Source of the DNA: a virus | IMG/VR virus record: IMGVR_UViG_3300048023_000320 | Span: 1-21,987 of that record | DNA length: 21,987 nt | Reading direction: 5' to 3' (one strand) | Part shown: positions 5,919 to 12,782 of the stretch, piece by piece | Position numbering within the stretch: position 1 is the stretch's first letter | How the letters are laid out: each line of letters opens with the position of its first letter | The notes under the pieces: generated by a model | Databases searched by the model: none | What the model was told of the DNA's origin: nothing | The model's input: the letters and a program-made list of their open reading frames with translations, nothing else | Translations under genes and position numbers: made by a program

Positions 5919-6652
5919 TAAAAAGAAATCTCGGAGCGATCCAATTTATTAAGCACATCTTGCCGGTACGCTGGATCAGTCTCGTACCGGGAATCATTCA
6001 TTGCTTCAATAAGTTCCTGTTGACTGCGGAAGGTTGATTGAGCAGCTGCAGGTTTGCCTTGAATAAGGTCTCCGTCCTGTCCCATTGCGTCTGTATATCG
6101 ATAGTAAAGTGCTTGAAGTGCAAGGTTAATTTGTGCTGGGTTACCAGCATCAACAACTTGATCGTAGGCTTCAATCTCAGCATCTGTGAAATTGTCTTGA
6201 GCCCAACTAATTAAATCGTTGTACTGCTCTTCACCGCCAACAGCTTGATAAACACTGTTGAGTTCAGCCTCAGATAAGTCTTGAGTAACAGGAGCCATCT
6301 CCTGCATAGCATTGAATACATCAACACCGTTCATTTCAGAGAGTTGGTTGACTAGCTCTTCGGATAGCTCCCCGCTTTCTTGCATGGTTCGCTGGGCTTC
6401 AGCCAACCAATCGACTTCAGGAGCTTCTTCAGACTCTTCTTGCACATTGTCTTCTTCTTGTCCTCCAAGCTTCTTTTGCAGCTCAAGGTATGCAGCTTCT
6501 AGCTCTTCAGTATTTTTATACTTACCAGCCAGTCGCTGCTCTTGAGCTTCTATCATCTCTTCGCCAATGCGGAGAGACTCGGCTTCATCAGATACCTGAG
6601 ATTCCATAACCTCTGCAGGTACACTGTTATCCGATGTAAGAATTTCTGCCAT
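5918..6652 (-). CDS. Capsid assembly scaffold protein (T7 gp9-like)
   Basis: The product is 244 residues and strongly acidic, Glu/Gln-rich and mostly helical. It begins MAEILTSDNSVPAEV, with coiled-coil-like stretches around residues 25-70 (EEMIEAQEQRLAGKYKNTEE). The AGKYKNTEELEAAYLELQKKL segment is typical of T7-type scaffolds. Scaffold directs procapsid assembly and is released on DNA packaging. It lies between portal and capsid as in T7, with the photosynthesis insert between it and the capsid. The start overlaps the portal stop (TAATG) and its stop overlaps hli (TAATG). Confidence 0.88.
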   Translation of the reverse strand: MAEILTSDNSVPAEVMESQVSDEAESLRIGEEMIEAQEQRLAGKYKNTEELEAAYLELQKKLGGQEEDNVQEESEEAPEVDWLAEAQRTMQESGELSEELVNQLSEMNGVDVFNAMQEMAPVTQDLSEAELNSVYQAVGGEEQYNDLISWAQDNFTDAEIEAYDQVVDAGNPAQINLALQALYYRYTDAMGQDGDLIQGKPAAAQSTFRSQQELIEAMNDSRYETDPAYRQDVLNKLDRSEISF

Positions 6653-8220
6653 TATTGAATAGGTGGTTGTTCAGATTGTTCTTCTAGCTCTGCAGCTAGT
6701 GCAGGGTTCTTCGACGGATCATTGATTGGTGCAGACTGCATGGCTGCAGCTTGCTTAGTCATCTCCATCTGTTCCTGCATTTGCATGTTCTGCTGTTGTT
6801 CTTGCTGTTGCTGATCCATCGACTTAACGAGGTTCAGAACATCAATACCTTGTGCAGCAGCCAGACGTTTAATTGCTTCGTCTGGATTGAGATACTTCAT
6901 CATTGCCTCAGGACCAAGGGTCTGAGCAATAGTCATGATGAAAGAAGTCAGTGACTCACGGTCCTGACCTCTGCCAAGTGCATTGATACCAGCAACGATG
7001 GTTGGCTTAACAAGTTTCTTGGGGAACCTTGGCAACTCACCGCTGCGTTGCATTACAAGCAGCTTGCGATTGAGGTATGGAACAAGGAACTCAACGGTCA
7101 GCAGACTGAACAGTCCACCAAGTTGTTGTTCAAGTTCAAGTTGTGTAAGGCGTACCTCTTCAGCTGTAGTGCGTTCGCTTTGTCGAACAGTCAACACAAG
7201 GAATGCCTCAGCAATGCGACGCTCAAGCGTCTGCATCTGTTGCTGTGCTGTAGCAAAGTCAGCTGTCTTACCAACTTGTACAACAGCAACATCATCAGGT
7301 CGTCCCTGAATGATTGCACCGTTGCCTGCTTTGGCCAGCGTGGCTGGTTTAGTAGTCGATGAGGGTGACACTAGGAAGACTACTTTTGCAGCTGCTGCAG
7401 AGCCTTCTGTGATGGCCTGAGAGAGTGCTTCGAGTGACTTAAGATCACCGATAAACTCTTCTACACGACCTCTACCATAATTCTCACCATCTACCGAATT
7501 GAATCTTAGTACTAACCAGGGTGAAGTCTCCTTAGGAGCCTTACCTTCAGTACCAGGGATCCGTTTGTCGTACACCTCTTGGTGCCACAACCATCGGTTG
7601 TTCTCCAAGCGGCAGTGTGTATAGACTTCTACATCACCATTCTGGTTTGTTGATTCGTCATTGACCTTCAGTGGATCCTTGACAATATCAACAGGTAGAA
7701 GCTTTTTATTAATAAGTTCTTTGGTTACGATCTCAATTACGTTGCCGTTACCATCTCGCTCTATGACATAGCGGTTCAATGGGTAATGCTTAATCCCATC
7801 CTTACCCATAAACAGCAGAGCATTACCACCAACAACAAGATGTTTGATGGCTTGGTGCACAGTGACACGATCGCTTGACGCAGCGATAGAGTCCATCACC
7901 ATACGCTCAAGTTTGGCAAAGTTAAGGTCAAGTTCAGAACGAATCTCAGCAGGTATTTCAGTACCGAGCTGATCATCTGCAATCTGTAACTTAAAGAACG
8001 TAGTCTGAGGCGGCAGCAGAGCCAGCATCAACTTGGATGCAAGGGTAACTACCGCCTTAGCACCTACGGATTGCCAAGGTTGTGTAAGGGTTTTGTGGGA
8101 ACTCCGCATCTCATCACGTTGGATGAGATAAGGAAGAGTAAGCTCAGAGCATTTAACAGCTACATCAAGAAACGAGGTACGGCCACTGCTTAGTGCATCG
8201 TACCTAGCCTTTGCTGTCAC
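6652..8220 (-). CDS. Portal / head-tail connector (T7 gp8-like)
   Basis: The product is 522 residues, close to T7 gp8 (536). Recognisable gp8 signatures are TQPWQSVGAKAVVTLASKLM (about 46-65), LMLALLPPQTTFFKL, LVVGGNALLFM (about 127-137), NYGRGRVEEFIGDLKSLE (about 241-258) and the C-terminal INALGRGQD. The last about 60 residues are Gln/Met-rich, low complexity. The protein is the dodecameric ring through which DNA enters and leaves. The start is GTG, overlapping the preceding gene's stop as GTGA. The TAA stop overlaps the scaffold start. Confidence 0.95.
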   Translation of the reverse strand: MTAKARYDALSSGRTSFLDVAVKCSELTLPYLIQRDEMRSSHKTLTQPWQSVGAKAVVTLASKLMLALLPPQTTFFKLQIADDQLGTEIPAEIRSELDLNFAKLERMVMDSIAASSDRVTVHQAIKHLVVGGNALLFMGKDGIKHYPLNRYVIERDGNGNVIEIVTKELINKKLLPVDIVKDPLKVNDESTNQNGDVEVYTHCRLENNRWLWHQEVYDKRIPGTEGKAPKETSPWLVLRFNSVDGENYGRGRVEEFIGDLKSLEALSQAITEGSAAAAKVVFLVSPSSTTKPATLAKAGNGAIIQGRPDDVAVVQVGKTADFATAQQQMQTLERRIAEAFLVLTVRQSERTTAEEVRLTQLELEQQLGGLFSLLTVEFLVPYLNRKLLVMQRSGELPRFPKKLVKPTIVAGINALGRGQDRESLTSFIMTIAQTLGPEAMMKYLNPDEAIKRLAAAQGIDVLNLVKSMDQQQQEQQQNMQMQEQMEMTKQAAAMQSAPINDPSKNPALAAELEEQSEQPPIQ

Positions 8221-8564
8221 GCGAATGATCCTCCAATATTGAGTCCGCTCCCGGCTCCACCTTGTCCACCGAGTTGTTGATTAACTCGGGTACGTGGTCG
8301 AATCCGCAAGCTTGCAAGGGTTGTTTTCTTTTTCTTTGCCTCACTTTCTGGTCGCCGTAAGCCTTTACCAGCAGATGCCAAGGTGGCGTTTGTCTGTTCA
8401 GCAGGCTTTGGCACCGGCGGTGGTGCTGGCGGGTAAAGAAGACGCATACTTGCTGCCTTTAAACCTGGGTCTAAAGGTGTGTGCTCATACCCGATGAATT
8501 TACCCTTCTTGTTATACCTAGGTCGCTTAGTTGACCCAGCAAATAGTTCTGCTTCTGTATACAT
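8217..8564 (-). CDS. Virion protein resembling T7 gp7.3 (tail assembly / host range)
   Basis: The product is 115 residues with an N-terminal segment MYTEAELFAGSTKRPRYNKK, a Pro-rich middle (YPPAPPPVPKPA), and a Lys/Arg stretch followed by LASLRIRPRTRVNQQLGG and GSGLNIGGSFA. The end (SLRI...GG..GSGLNI) matches the C-terminal pattern shared by T7 gp6.7 and gp7.3, small virion proteins needed for tail completion and infection. The position immediately before the portal gene equals that of gp7.3. The family match is based on a short motif and location, so it is moderate. The start overlaps the 53-aa gene stop (TAATG). Confidence 0.6.
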   Translation of the reverse strand: MYTEAELFAGSTKRPRYNKKGKFIGYEHTPLDPGLKAASMRLLYPPAPPPVPKPAEQTNATLASAGKGLRRPESEAKKKKTTLASLRIRPRTRVNQQLGGQGGAGSGLNIGGSFA

Positions 8565-8725
8565 TAGTCTTCAGAAATGCGTTGTTTAATCCAATGGATA
8601 ATGTCTTGCTGACCAGCAACAAACATGATGTGTTGGATCTTGTCTTCTGGTCCAGTGAAGGGTGGAGGAAATTTTTCTTCTAGTTCTTTCAGCAAACCCT
8701 CTGGAGTAAGTCCAAGGTTAAGCAT
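8564..8725 (-). CDS. 53-aa protein, function unknown
   Basis: The ORF starts at ATG 8725 (MLNLGLTPEGLLKELEEKFP), continues PPPFTGPEDKIQHIMFVAGQ and ends KQRISED. It is probably two helices joined by a Pro-rich turn. It overlaps the RNR small-subunit stop by eight bases (ATGCTTAA) and the next gene by TAATG, so it fills the junction exactly. This favours a real gene. I do not recognise the family. Confidence 0.6.
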   Translation of the reverse strand: MLNLGLTPEGLLKELEEKFPPPFTGPEDKIQHIMFVAGQQDIIHWIKQRISED

Positions 8726-9437
8726 ATTGTGGGAGGTTTTGATTAGCGTGTTCGAAGAAGGCAGGCATTCTGGCTCTCTGTGTGAACAGAAGTTCAGGTG
8801 CTTTACCCTCGTACATCAGCCGATCACTAGAATCGAGCCAAAATTTTTGGTCTAAATATTTATCGGCACTCTTGCCTAGTGGTTGCATGACCCAGGCAAT
8901 AGTCGCCTTACGGAGTTTATCCAAAGACGGCGAAGCTTCCAGATTAAGCTCTCTACAAACCAAGCTATTTGTTGCGACGTGAACTTGCTCGTCTCTACTG
9001 ATGTCAGCGCTGACGGTTCGCATCCCTGCGTCACCAACAGCCCGCATGAAGGGTAGTAAGACGAAAAAGATTGCACGCTCAGCAACCATGGCTTTAAGGA
9101 GAGTGTGATCAGGATGTTCTGTCCACGCATCACGCAGTGCGATGGCTTCCCGCTCAGCTTTCGGATCAACGCCCCAAGCATCGGCGACATAACCCAAAGC
9201 CCTGTCGTGCTTAATCTCGTCTTGGACATTGCTCTCCAATATCTCACGCGAGAGAAGTGGAACTTCAGAGGCGAGCGCATCACGGATAAAATCTCCCACA
9301 GGTAGTTCCATATGTCGCAAGGCAAGTGCACGGCGCAGTGTCTCCTCCGCTCCCTCTTTGCAGTTGCCTTTGGTAGTAGCAACAGGTGTCCATGTCCTCT
9401 TGCGTTCTAGTAATTTTTGATAAGGATGTTGTCTCAT
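8718..9437 (-). CDS. nrdB: Ribonucleotide reductase class I small (beta) subunit, ferritin-like
   Basis: The product is 239 residues, short for an R2 protein (typically 320-380). A diiron-type ligand set is visible: Glu44 (HMELP), Glu74-x-x-His77 (DEIKH), Glu120 (VAERA), Glu150-x-x-His153 (DEQVH). The residue four after His77, where E. coli R2 has its radical Tyr122, is Leu81, so there is no tyrosine at that position. The partner large subunit has the class I Tyr-Tyr pair. I recall published work re-assigning the RNR of phage P-SSP7 from class II to class I after its overlooked small subunit was found; this gene fits that pattern. The start overlaps the large-subunit stop (ATGA). Confidence 0.82.
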   Translation of the reverse strand: MRQHPYQKLLERKRTWTPVATTKGNCKEGAEETLRRALALRHMELPVGDFIRDALASEVPLLSREILESNVQDEIKHDRALGYVADAWGVDPKAEREAIALRDAWTEHPDHTLLKAMVAERAIFFVLLPFMRAVGDAGMRTVSADISRDEQVHVATNSLVCRELNLEASPSLDKLRKATIAWVMQPLGKSADKYLDQKFWLDSSDRLMYEGKAPELLFTQRARMPAFFEHANQNLPQYA

Positions 9438-10804
9438 TCTTGACAGTCACAGGTTGGTTCTTTTTCATTCAGTAAATCTGCAAGATAGTCGTCTACGTCT
9501 TGTTGATCGAGAGCGGCATACGCATCAGATTTATCTTGTGTATCGCTCATAACTTGGAGCGAGTAATACAAGGAAGTCTGGGGACTCTTTAGCCACTCTT
9601 CGATAAAGGCGTTGTCATACGTGACAACATCACTCCAACTGTTGAAGCTATACCCGTGAAGAAGCCCAGTGCGATCGAGCAAGGTCATCATGCCGTCAGC
9701 CACACGCTTGTACGCGTCCCAGCCAACCTCTGATGCAATCTCTACATCGCCATAGTTATATGATTCGACACCAAAGGTGCCACTGTCCCGGTCTACGACA
9801 CGGGAGATAGGTGGTGCAATCTCAGGGGTGCAGGTGTAACCATCTACATCCTTGCTGCGGTAGCTACAGCTCGCAGTAGGAGCGATTGCGAAAGCTCGAT
9901 CCATCGTGTAACTGCGTGCGATGCTTGCAGCAGACTCGACGCCGGAAGCGAATTGAGAGACCAGCTCGAATGCAGGTGTCTGGACAATCTCGCCACCGTT
10001 GTATTGCTCAAGTGCACGTCCAAATTGTTCATAGCTAACGCCTACACGTCTAAGGAGATTTGCAAGTCCGAGCATTCCAAGGCCGACTTGTCGGTCCGTC
10101 TCGGGTGGGAGGTATTCACCACTCTCACCAACTCCAGTGGTTGCATGCAGTGCACACAATTCAGACATACCTTCGACGAAAGCTCGTGGTATGTCATCGA
10201 ACTCACAGGCTCCAAGATTAATATGCTGTAAGAGACAGGTTCCTCGGCTAGGCAAGTACACTTCGAGACAAACGTTGCCTCGGATACGGTTACCTTCTTT
10301 GTCATACTTTACTTTGTTGAGCCAAATGTCACCGGACTTAATGCCATTGAGTAGTTCCTCCTTAAAAGAACACGCCTCCCACCATTCATCTGTAATGTTG
10401 ATGCATCGCTTAGCCCAAGGAAGCTCATGACGTGGAGCTTGTAGAAACTCAAGAGCGTCAGGGTGGCACAAGTCCAGGTGCAACACCACAGCACCATTTT
10501 TATAGACTCCACCACGTCGGAGTACAGAGTTAAGGGTTGAATAGATTTGGCCAAATGAAACCGGGCCGCTAGCGACAAGTCCCTTTCCATTTTCAGTTCC
10601 TTTTGCTCGGAGTTCGGACAAGTGGATAGCTACGCCAGCTCCATTGCGGAGTGCATGTGATGCAAAACGCCAGCTAGCTTCGATACCTTCAGGACCCTCG
10701 CAAGAGTCATCAACTTTAAAAATTGTGCAGCTGACAGGCAACCGAGATGTTGGGTCATCGATCCAGCTTTGGACGCGACCAGTACGAGAAATAAGATTAG
10801 ACAT
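9434..10804 (-). CDS. nrdA: Ribonucleotide reductase large (alpha) subunit, compact class I type
   Basis: The product is 456 residues, much shorter than cellular class I alpha subunits, and lacks an ATP-cone. It makes dNTPs from NDPs. Visible catalytic residues are Cys26 (PVSC) and Cys190 as the redox pair, and Asn177-x-Cys179-x-Glu181 (NVCLE) as the active-site triad. Tyr413-Tyr414 (SLYYSLQ) is the radical-transfer dyad specific to class I. A C-terminal CDC (452-454) may replace the usual CxxxxC re-reducing tail. Such genes have been annotated as B12-dependent class II, but the Tyr pair and the adjacent ferritin-like subunit argue for class I. The start overlaps the MazG-like gene stop (TAATG). 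Confidence 0.9.
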   Translation of the reverse strand: MSNLISRTGRVQSWIDDPTSRLPVSCTIFKVDDSCEGPEGIEASWRFASHALRNGAGVAIHLSELRAKGTENGKGLVASGPVSFGQIYSTLNSVLRRGGVYKNGAVVLHLDLCHPDALEFLQAPRHELPWAKRCINITDEWWEACSFKEELLNGIKSGDIWLNKVKYDKEGNRIRGNVCLEVYLPSRGTCLLQHINLGACEFDDIPRAFVEGMSELCALHATTGVGESGEYLPPETDRQVGLGMLGLANLLRRVGVSYEQFGRALEQYNGGEIVQTPAFELVSQFASGVESAASIARSYTMDRAFAIAPTASCSYRSKDVDGYTCTPEIAPPISRVVDRDSGTFGVESYNYGDVEIASEVGWDAYKRVADGMMTLLDRTGLLHGYSFNSWSDVVTYDNAFIEEWLKSPQTSLYYSLQVMSDTQDKSDAYAALDQQDVDDYLADLLNEKEPTCDCQE

Positions 10805-11172
10805 TAAACAAGATCTGACAAATCAGGTGGTTGATAGTTAGGTCCTTTGAGGACTTTGCCGTCCTCGCGGTAGATCGGTTTGCCGTCTTGACCAAGCTTG
10901 GACATATTGGATTCGTGGACACGGCGCAATGCTTGCTCTATGTCCCAGTTCATATTCTCTGCGTACTGTGCGCAGACATAGATAAGGTCGGCAAGTTCTT
11001 TGAGGCACGCCTCCCTGTCAGGAGGATGCATCATTGCCATTTGATGATCAGCGTCTAGAAATTCTTTGAACTCTTCAACGATCAAATTTTTCTGTCTGTT
11101 CCGGCCACTCAAAGAGTTGGGTATCTTGAAAGCGTTGCGGAACTCGATCGCTGTGTTCGATAGCAGTGACAT
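10804..11172 (-). CDS. MazG-like NTP pyrophosphohydrolase (all-alpha NTP-PPase)
   Basis: The product is 122 residues. The MazG/PRA-PH helical metal site is recognisable: EEFKEFLDA (about 33-41) with the ExxE-type acidic pair and KELADLIYVCAQYA (about 58-71) with the E..D pair, followed by NMSKLGQDGKP and DGKVLKGPNYQPPDL. Such enzymes hydrolyse (d)NTPs to monophosphates, and roles in alarmone or dNTP-pool control have been proposed for phage versions. The first about 32 residues overlap the DUF3310 gene by 98 bp. The conserved N-terminal helix (AIEFRNAFKIP) argues that the upstream ATG is real. It is coupled to RNR by TAATG, consistent with nucleotide-pool management. Confidence 0.8.
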   Translation of the reverse strand: MSLLSNTAIEFRNAFKIPNSLSGRNRQKNLIVEEFKEFLDADHQMAMMHPPDREACLKELADLIYVCAQYAENMNWDIEQALRRVHESNMSKLGQDGKPIYREDGKVLKGPNYQPPDLSDLV

Positions 11173-11350
11173 TTTCTAGTTCTTTCTCAAGGTAGGTGAT
11201 AGCTTTTTGCAGGTCTTCAATCCTGCAGTCTTTGTAGCCTGCACGGCAGATGTATTTAATTGCGTTCCCGAGAAAGTAGTTAAGCTCTTGATCACGAATG
11301 AAGTCCCAGACTTCTATTGTGCCTCGGGTGTAGTAGGACGGGCGGGCCAA
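11075..11350 (-). CDS. DUF3310-type protein (related to T7 gp1.7 domain)
   Basis: The core is YTRGTIEVWDFI, then LNYFLGNAIKYICRAGYKD and EDLQKAITYLEKEL (about residues 7-57). This is the pattern of DUF3310, found in many phages and related to a domain of T7 gp1.7, which has been described as a nucleotide kinase. Function here is inferred. The frame contains no ATG before the domain; the only usable start is TTG at 11350, inside the end of the 79-aa gene. The end overlaps the MazG-like gene by 98 bp. The last about 30 residues lie outside the domain and share DNA with that gene. Confidence 0.7.
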   Translation of the reverse strand: MARPSYYTRGTIEVWDFIRDQELNYFLGNAIKYICRAGYKDCRIEDLQKAITYLEKELENVTAIEHSDRVPQRFQDTQLFEWPEQTEKFDR

Positions 11351-11553
11351 TTTTTTACTAAATTACTAACGGTATTACATAGACAGAAGTTCTGATGCTG
11401 CAGAGCATCAAGGATAGTGATGAGATCTTCTTTGGATGCTTCAGGCATCATGTCTCTCATCCTACGTAGCTTGAAGCTCTGCTCCATCGTCAATTCTGTA
11501 ACTGGAGGTGGGGGTCCATAAAATTGGACATCGTTGTTGGAAGTCATAGTCAT
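11314..11553 (-). CDS. 79-aa protein, function unknown
   Basis: The frame runs from ATG 11553 (MTMTSNNDVQFYGPPPPVTE); alternative in-frame starts are 11547 and 11487 (MEQSFKLRRM). It has a Pro-rich N-terminus and a helical part (MEQSFKLRRMRDMMP, KEDLITILDALQHQ), and ends NWPARPTTPEAQ. It overlaps the exonuclease gene by 92 bp if the first ATG is used, or 26 bp with the third. The amphipathic helices look protein-like and the position is fixed between replication genes, so I think it is real. I cannot assign a family. Confidence 0.55.
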   Translation of the reverse strand: MTMTSNNDVQFYGPPPPVTELTMEQSFKLRRMRDMMPEASKEDLITILDALQHQNFCLCNTVSNLVKNWPARPTTPEAQ

Positions 11554-12220
11554 CTACGGTAAGGATCTTTGCGAGTCGAGCATTCTGTAAAGCAATCTCT
11601 TCACCGAGACCCTTCTCTTTAAACGCATTGACTACTGTTTCCCAGCTGTAGCCGTGCTTATCGAACAGAGTTTCTGCTCGCTTCACGCCCACGCCGGGAG
11701 CGCCTGCATAGCCATCAGTCTGATCGCCTGCAAGTGTCTGAATGAGATGCCACTTAGCACCATCGACTTTGTTCACAGTCAGATGTTCCGTAAGGTTGTA
11801 GAGAGATCCGGGGATCTGTCGCATGTCCTTATCGGGCGAGACTATGACATTGCCTGAAAATTTTGTGGCATAAATCCCCATGGCATCATCTGCCTCAAGG
11901 GTATCCATGATCACCACCTCATACTCAGTCTTGAGTTTGTTGATGACACGTTTGTAGCCACATGGCTTCTTTCTGTTTCGATGTCCCTTGTATTCGGGTA
12001 AGATTTTTTTCCTAAAATTTATAGAGTCAGAGAAGAACAGAACAGGCTCGCTAAAGCCGCCGAACTCTCCAACTATTTTGGTGATGTCTTTGATTATATT
12101 TTTGTACGCCTCAGAAAACTTAGAGGTAACTAAGATCACGTCAGATCCCCAGTCAATCTCTGTCTCTGCGGCTGCACATCCCTTGTAGACAATATAATCA
12201 GCGTCAATGTACAGGCGCAT
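11462..12220 (-). CDS. 5'-3' exonuclease (T7 gp6-like, FEN/PIN fold)
   Basis: The product is 252 residues. Acidic metal-binding motifs of the FEN family are visible: DADYIVY (5-11), LFFSDSINFRKKI followed by YKGHR, LEADDAMGIYA (about 107-117), VIVSPDKDMRQIPG (about 124-137), and LAGDQTDGYAGAPGVG (about 161-176), the helix-hairpin region. T7 gp6 degrades host DNA, removes RNA primers and frees nucleotides. The end KILTVDDYDFQ...ILWTP mirrors the gp6 terminus, so it is full length. The start lies 16 bases inside the HNH gene end, so the HNH stop is read through in a different frame. Confidence 0.9.
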   Translation of the reverse strand: MRLYIDADYIVYKGCAAAETEIDWGSDVILVTSKFSEAYKNIIKDITKIVGEFGGFSEPVLFFSDSINFRKKILPEYKGHRNRKKPCGYKRVINKLKTEYEVVIMDTLEADDAMGIYATKFSGNVIVSPDKDMRQIPGSLYNLTEHLTVNKVDGAKWHLIQTLAGDQTDGYAGAPGVGVKRAETLFDKHGYSWETVVNAFKEKGLGEEIALQNARLAKILTVDDYDFQQRCPILWTPTSSYRIDDGAELQAT

Positions 12221-12782
12221 ACTTCAGTTTAATAGCGTTACTAGTAACTTTAAGCAAATCGAATAGATTCCAATTGTTGAGCATACTGTTGGCAGCCCAG
12301 CTAATGATTCTAATGTTGCCTGGCGTATACCCTTTAGTTGGATCAATCCTATCCAATGACTTTGAATCTGGACGTATAAACTTATAACCACTTCCACCAG
12401 GAGTCATTGGATACCTGTAAATTGGTATCTCCAAAAGAGGACAAAAATCAGTGTCAACTTTTTCAATGTCTTCTACTGTAATGGTGAACTCTCGGCCATT
12501 CCTGCTTGAGCGGGTTTTAGCTTTCCGCCAAAAATATTTAGCATCCGGCAACTTATTGAATTGCCGAATCCTCCGATCAGTCTCACATCTTTTGCAGCGA
12601 TAAATATGCTGCTTTTGATTAGAAGCACACCAATTGTCGTTACTCAGCGCAACGCCGCATTTAATGCACTTCCGCCCAATTGTCTCCTGTTTTGGCTTCT
12701 GCGTCGATTCTAATTCGTAGGTTGTAGTACTTACCAGCTGCAGTTGCTGTAGTGGTAAGTGAATTTGATAATCTTCCTGCAT
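12204..12782 (-). CDS. HNH homing-type endonuclease with zinc ribbon
   Basis: The domain part covers KCIKCGVALSNDNWC and RCKRCETDRR (a four-Cys zinc ribbon), then a basic linker, FCPLLEIPIYR, and SLDRIDPTKGYTPGNIRIIS followed by AANSMLNN. The last block is the HNH-type catalytic signature common to phage-borne nucleases of homing or intron type. The zinc ribbon begins almost exactly at the DNA polymerase stop (12661), so any start in this frame (ATG at 12782 or 12815, TTG at 12827) overlaps polymerase coding sequence. I chose 12782, but the true start is unclear. The gene is absent from the T7 gene order at this point, which suggests insertion. Confidence 0.8.
   Translation of the reverse strand: MQEDYQIHLPLQQLQLVSTTTYELESTQKPKQETIGRKCIKCGVALSNDNWCASNQKQHIYRCKRCETDRRIRQFNKLPDAKYFWRKAKTRSSRNGREFTITVEDIEKVDTDFCPLLEIPIYRYPMTPGGSGYKFIRPDSKSLDRIDPTKGYTPGNIRIISWAANSMLNNWNLFDLLKVTSNAIKLKYAPVH

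Noticed and set aside
5586-5921. Plus-strand open frames over the hli region.
   Set aside because: They are shadows of hli and neighbouring small genes on the minus strand; the translations are low-complexity or Cys/Phe-rich with no motif.
9434-10804. Class II (B12-dependent) ribonucleotide reductase, a common label for such genes.
   Set aside because: The Tyr-Tyr radical-transfer pair and the adjacent ferritin-like subunit with six metal ligands indicate class I.
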